Positions 14,181 to 14,183 of a stretch of DNA of 14,183 nt are shown here, piece after piece. Under the pieces are notes generated by a model. That model was given only the letters and a program-made list of their open reading frames with translations. It searched no databases and had not been told where the DNA came from. Numbering within the stretch: the stretch's first letter is position 1; each line of letters begins with the position of its first letter. The DNA is from Bacillota bacterium (lineage in GTDB: Bacteria > Bacillota_E > Sulfobacillia > Sulfobacillales > Sulfobacillaceae), in contig JAKAAL010000025.1 in the NCBI GenBank assembly GCA_021802375.1, forward strand, positions 1-14,183, written 5' to 3'. The position numbers were made by a program, and so were the translations under genes.

Positions 14181-14183
14181 GGT

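Noticed and set aside
1..14183. CRISPR array, insertion sequence, tRNA or rRNA
   Set aside because: No regularly spaced repeats, transposase motifs, terminal repeats with target duplications, or cloverleaf/rRNA sequence were seen.

Overview
The window looks like the chromosome of a Gram-positive, Firmicutes-type bacterium. Genes have strong GGAGG-type ribosome sites, some genes use GTG or TTG starts, there is a TPP riboswitch, and the tandem HD-GYP protein is of a kind I associate with acidophilic or thermophilic Firmicutes. A Sulfobacillus-like host is my best guess; it is inference from gene content and style, not a database match.

Left part (2-4968, + strand): the C-terminal bulk of an HD-GYP phosphohydrolase that enters from outside the window, then a tightly overlapping folate block folP-folB-folK. 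The folK frame continues without a stop into a complete biotin-protein ligase, so one 427-residue polypeptide carries HPPK and BirA-type domains. After a 361-base gap with an orphan Shine-Dalgarno comes a TTG-started SAM methyltransferase.

Middle part (5127-9411, - strand): a compact four-gene operon read right to left: cysC (APS kinase), a PAPS-type sulfotransferase, sat (ATP sulfurylase) and a Wzx-like membrane flippase. The first three together can make PAPS and transfer its sulfuryl group; the flippase suggests that the sulfated product is moved across the membrane. No PAPS reductase and no glycosyltransferase are present. The cysC start is odd: the family's N-terminus is encoded in frame but has no canonical start codon, only an ATC at ideal distance from a strong Shine-Dalgarno.

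Right part: a single-domain rhodanese (+) converges on an ammonium transporter (-). Upstream of the transporter lies about 690 bases with no large gene. It holds the transporter's AT-rich promoter, a plausible 54-codon ORF, a forward extended -10 promoter inside a perfect 10-base inverted repeat, and a GC-rich foldback. It leads to a small exported or membrane-anchored protein of unknown function. The window ends with a TPP riboswitch controlling an AIR synthase/HypE-like ATP-binding protein and thiD. The thiD frame stops at codon 127, three bases before the window edge, about half the usual length.
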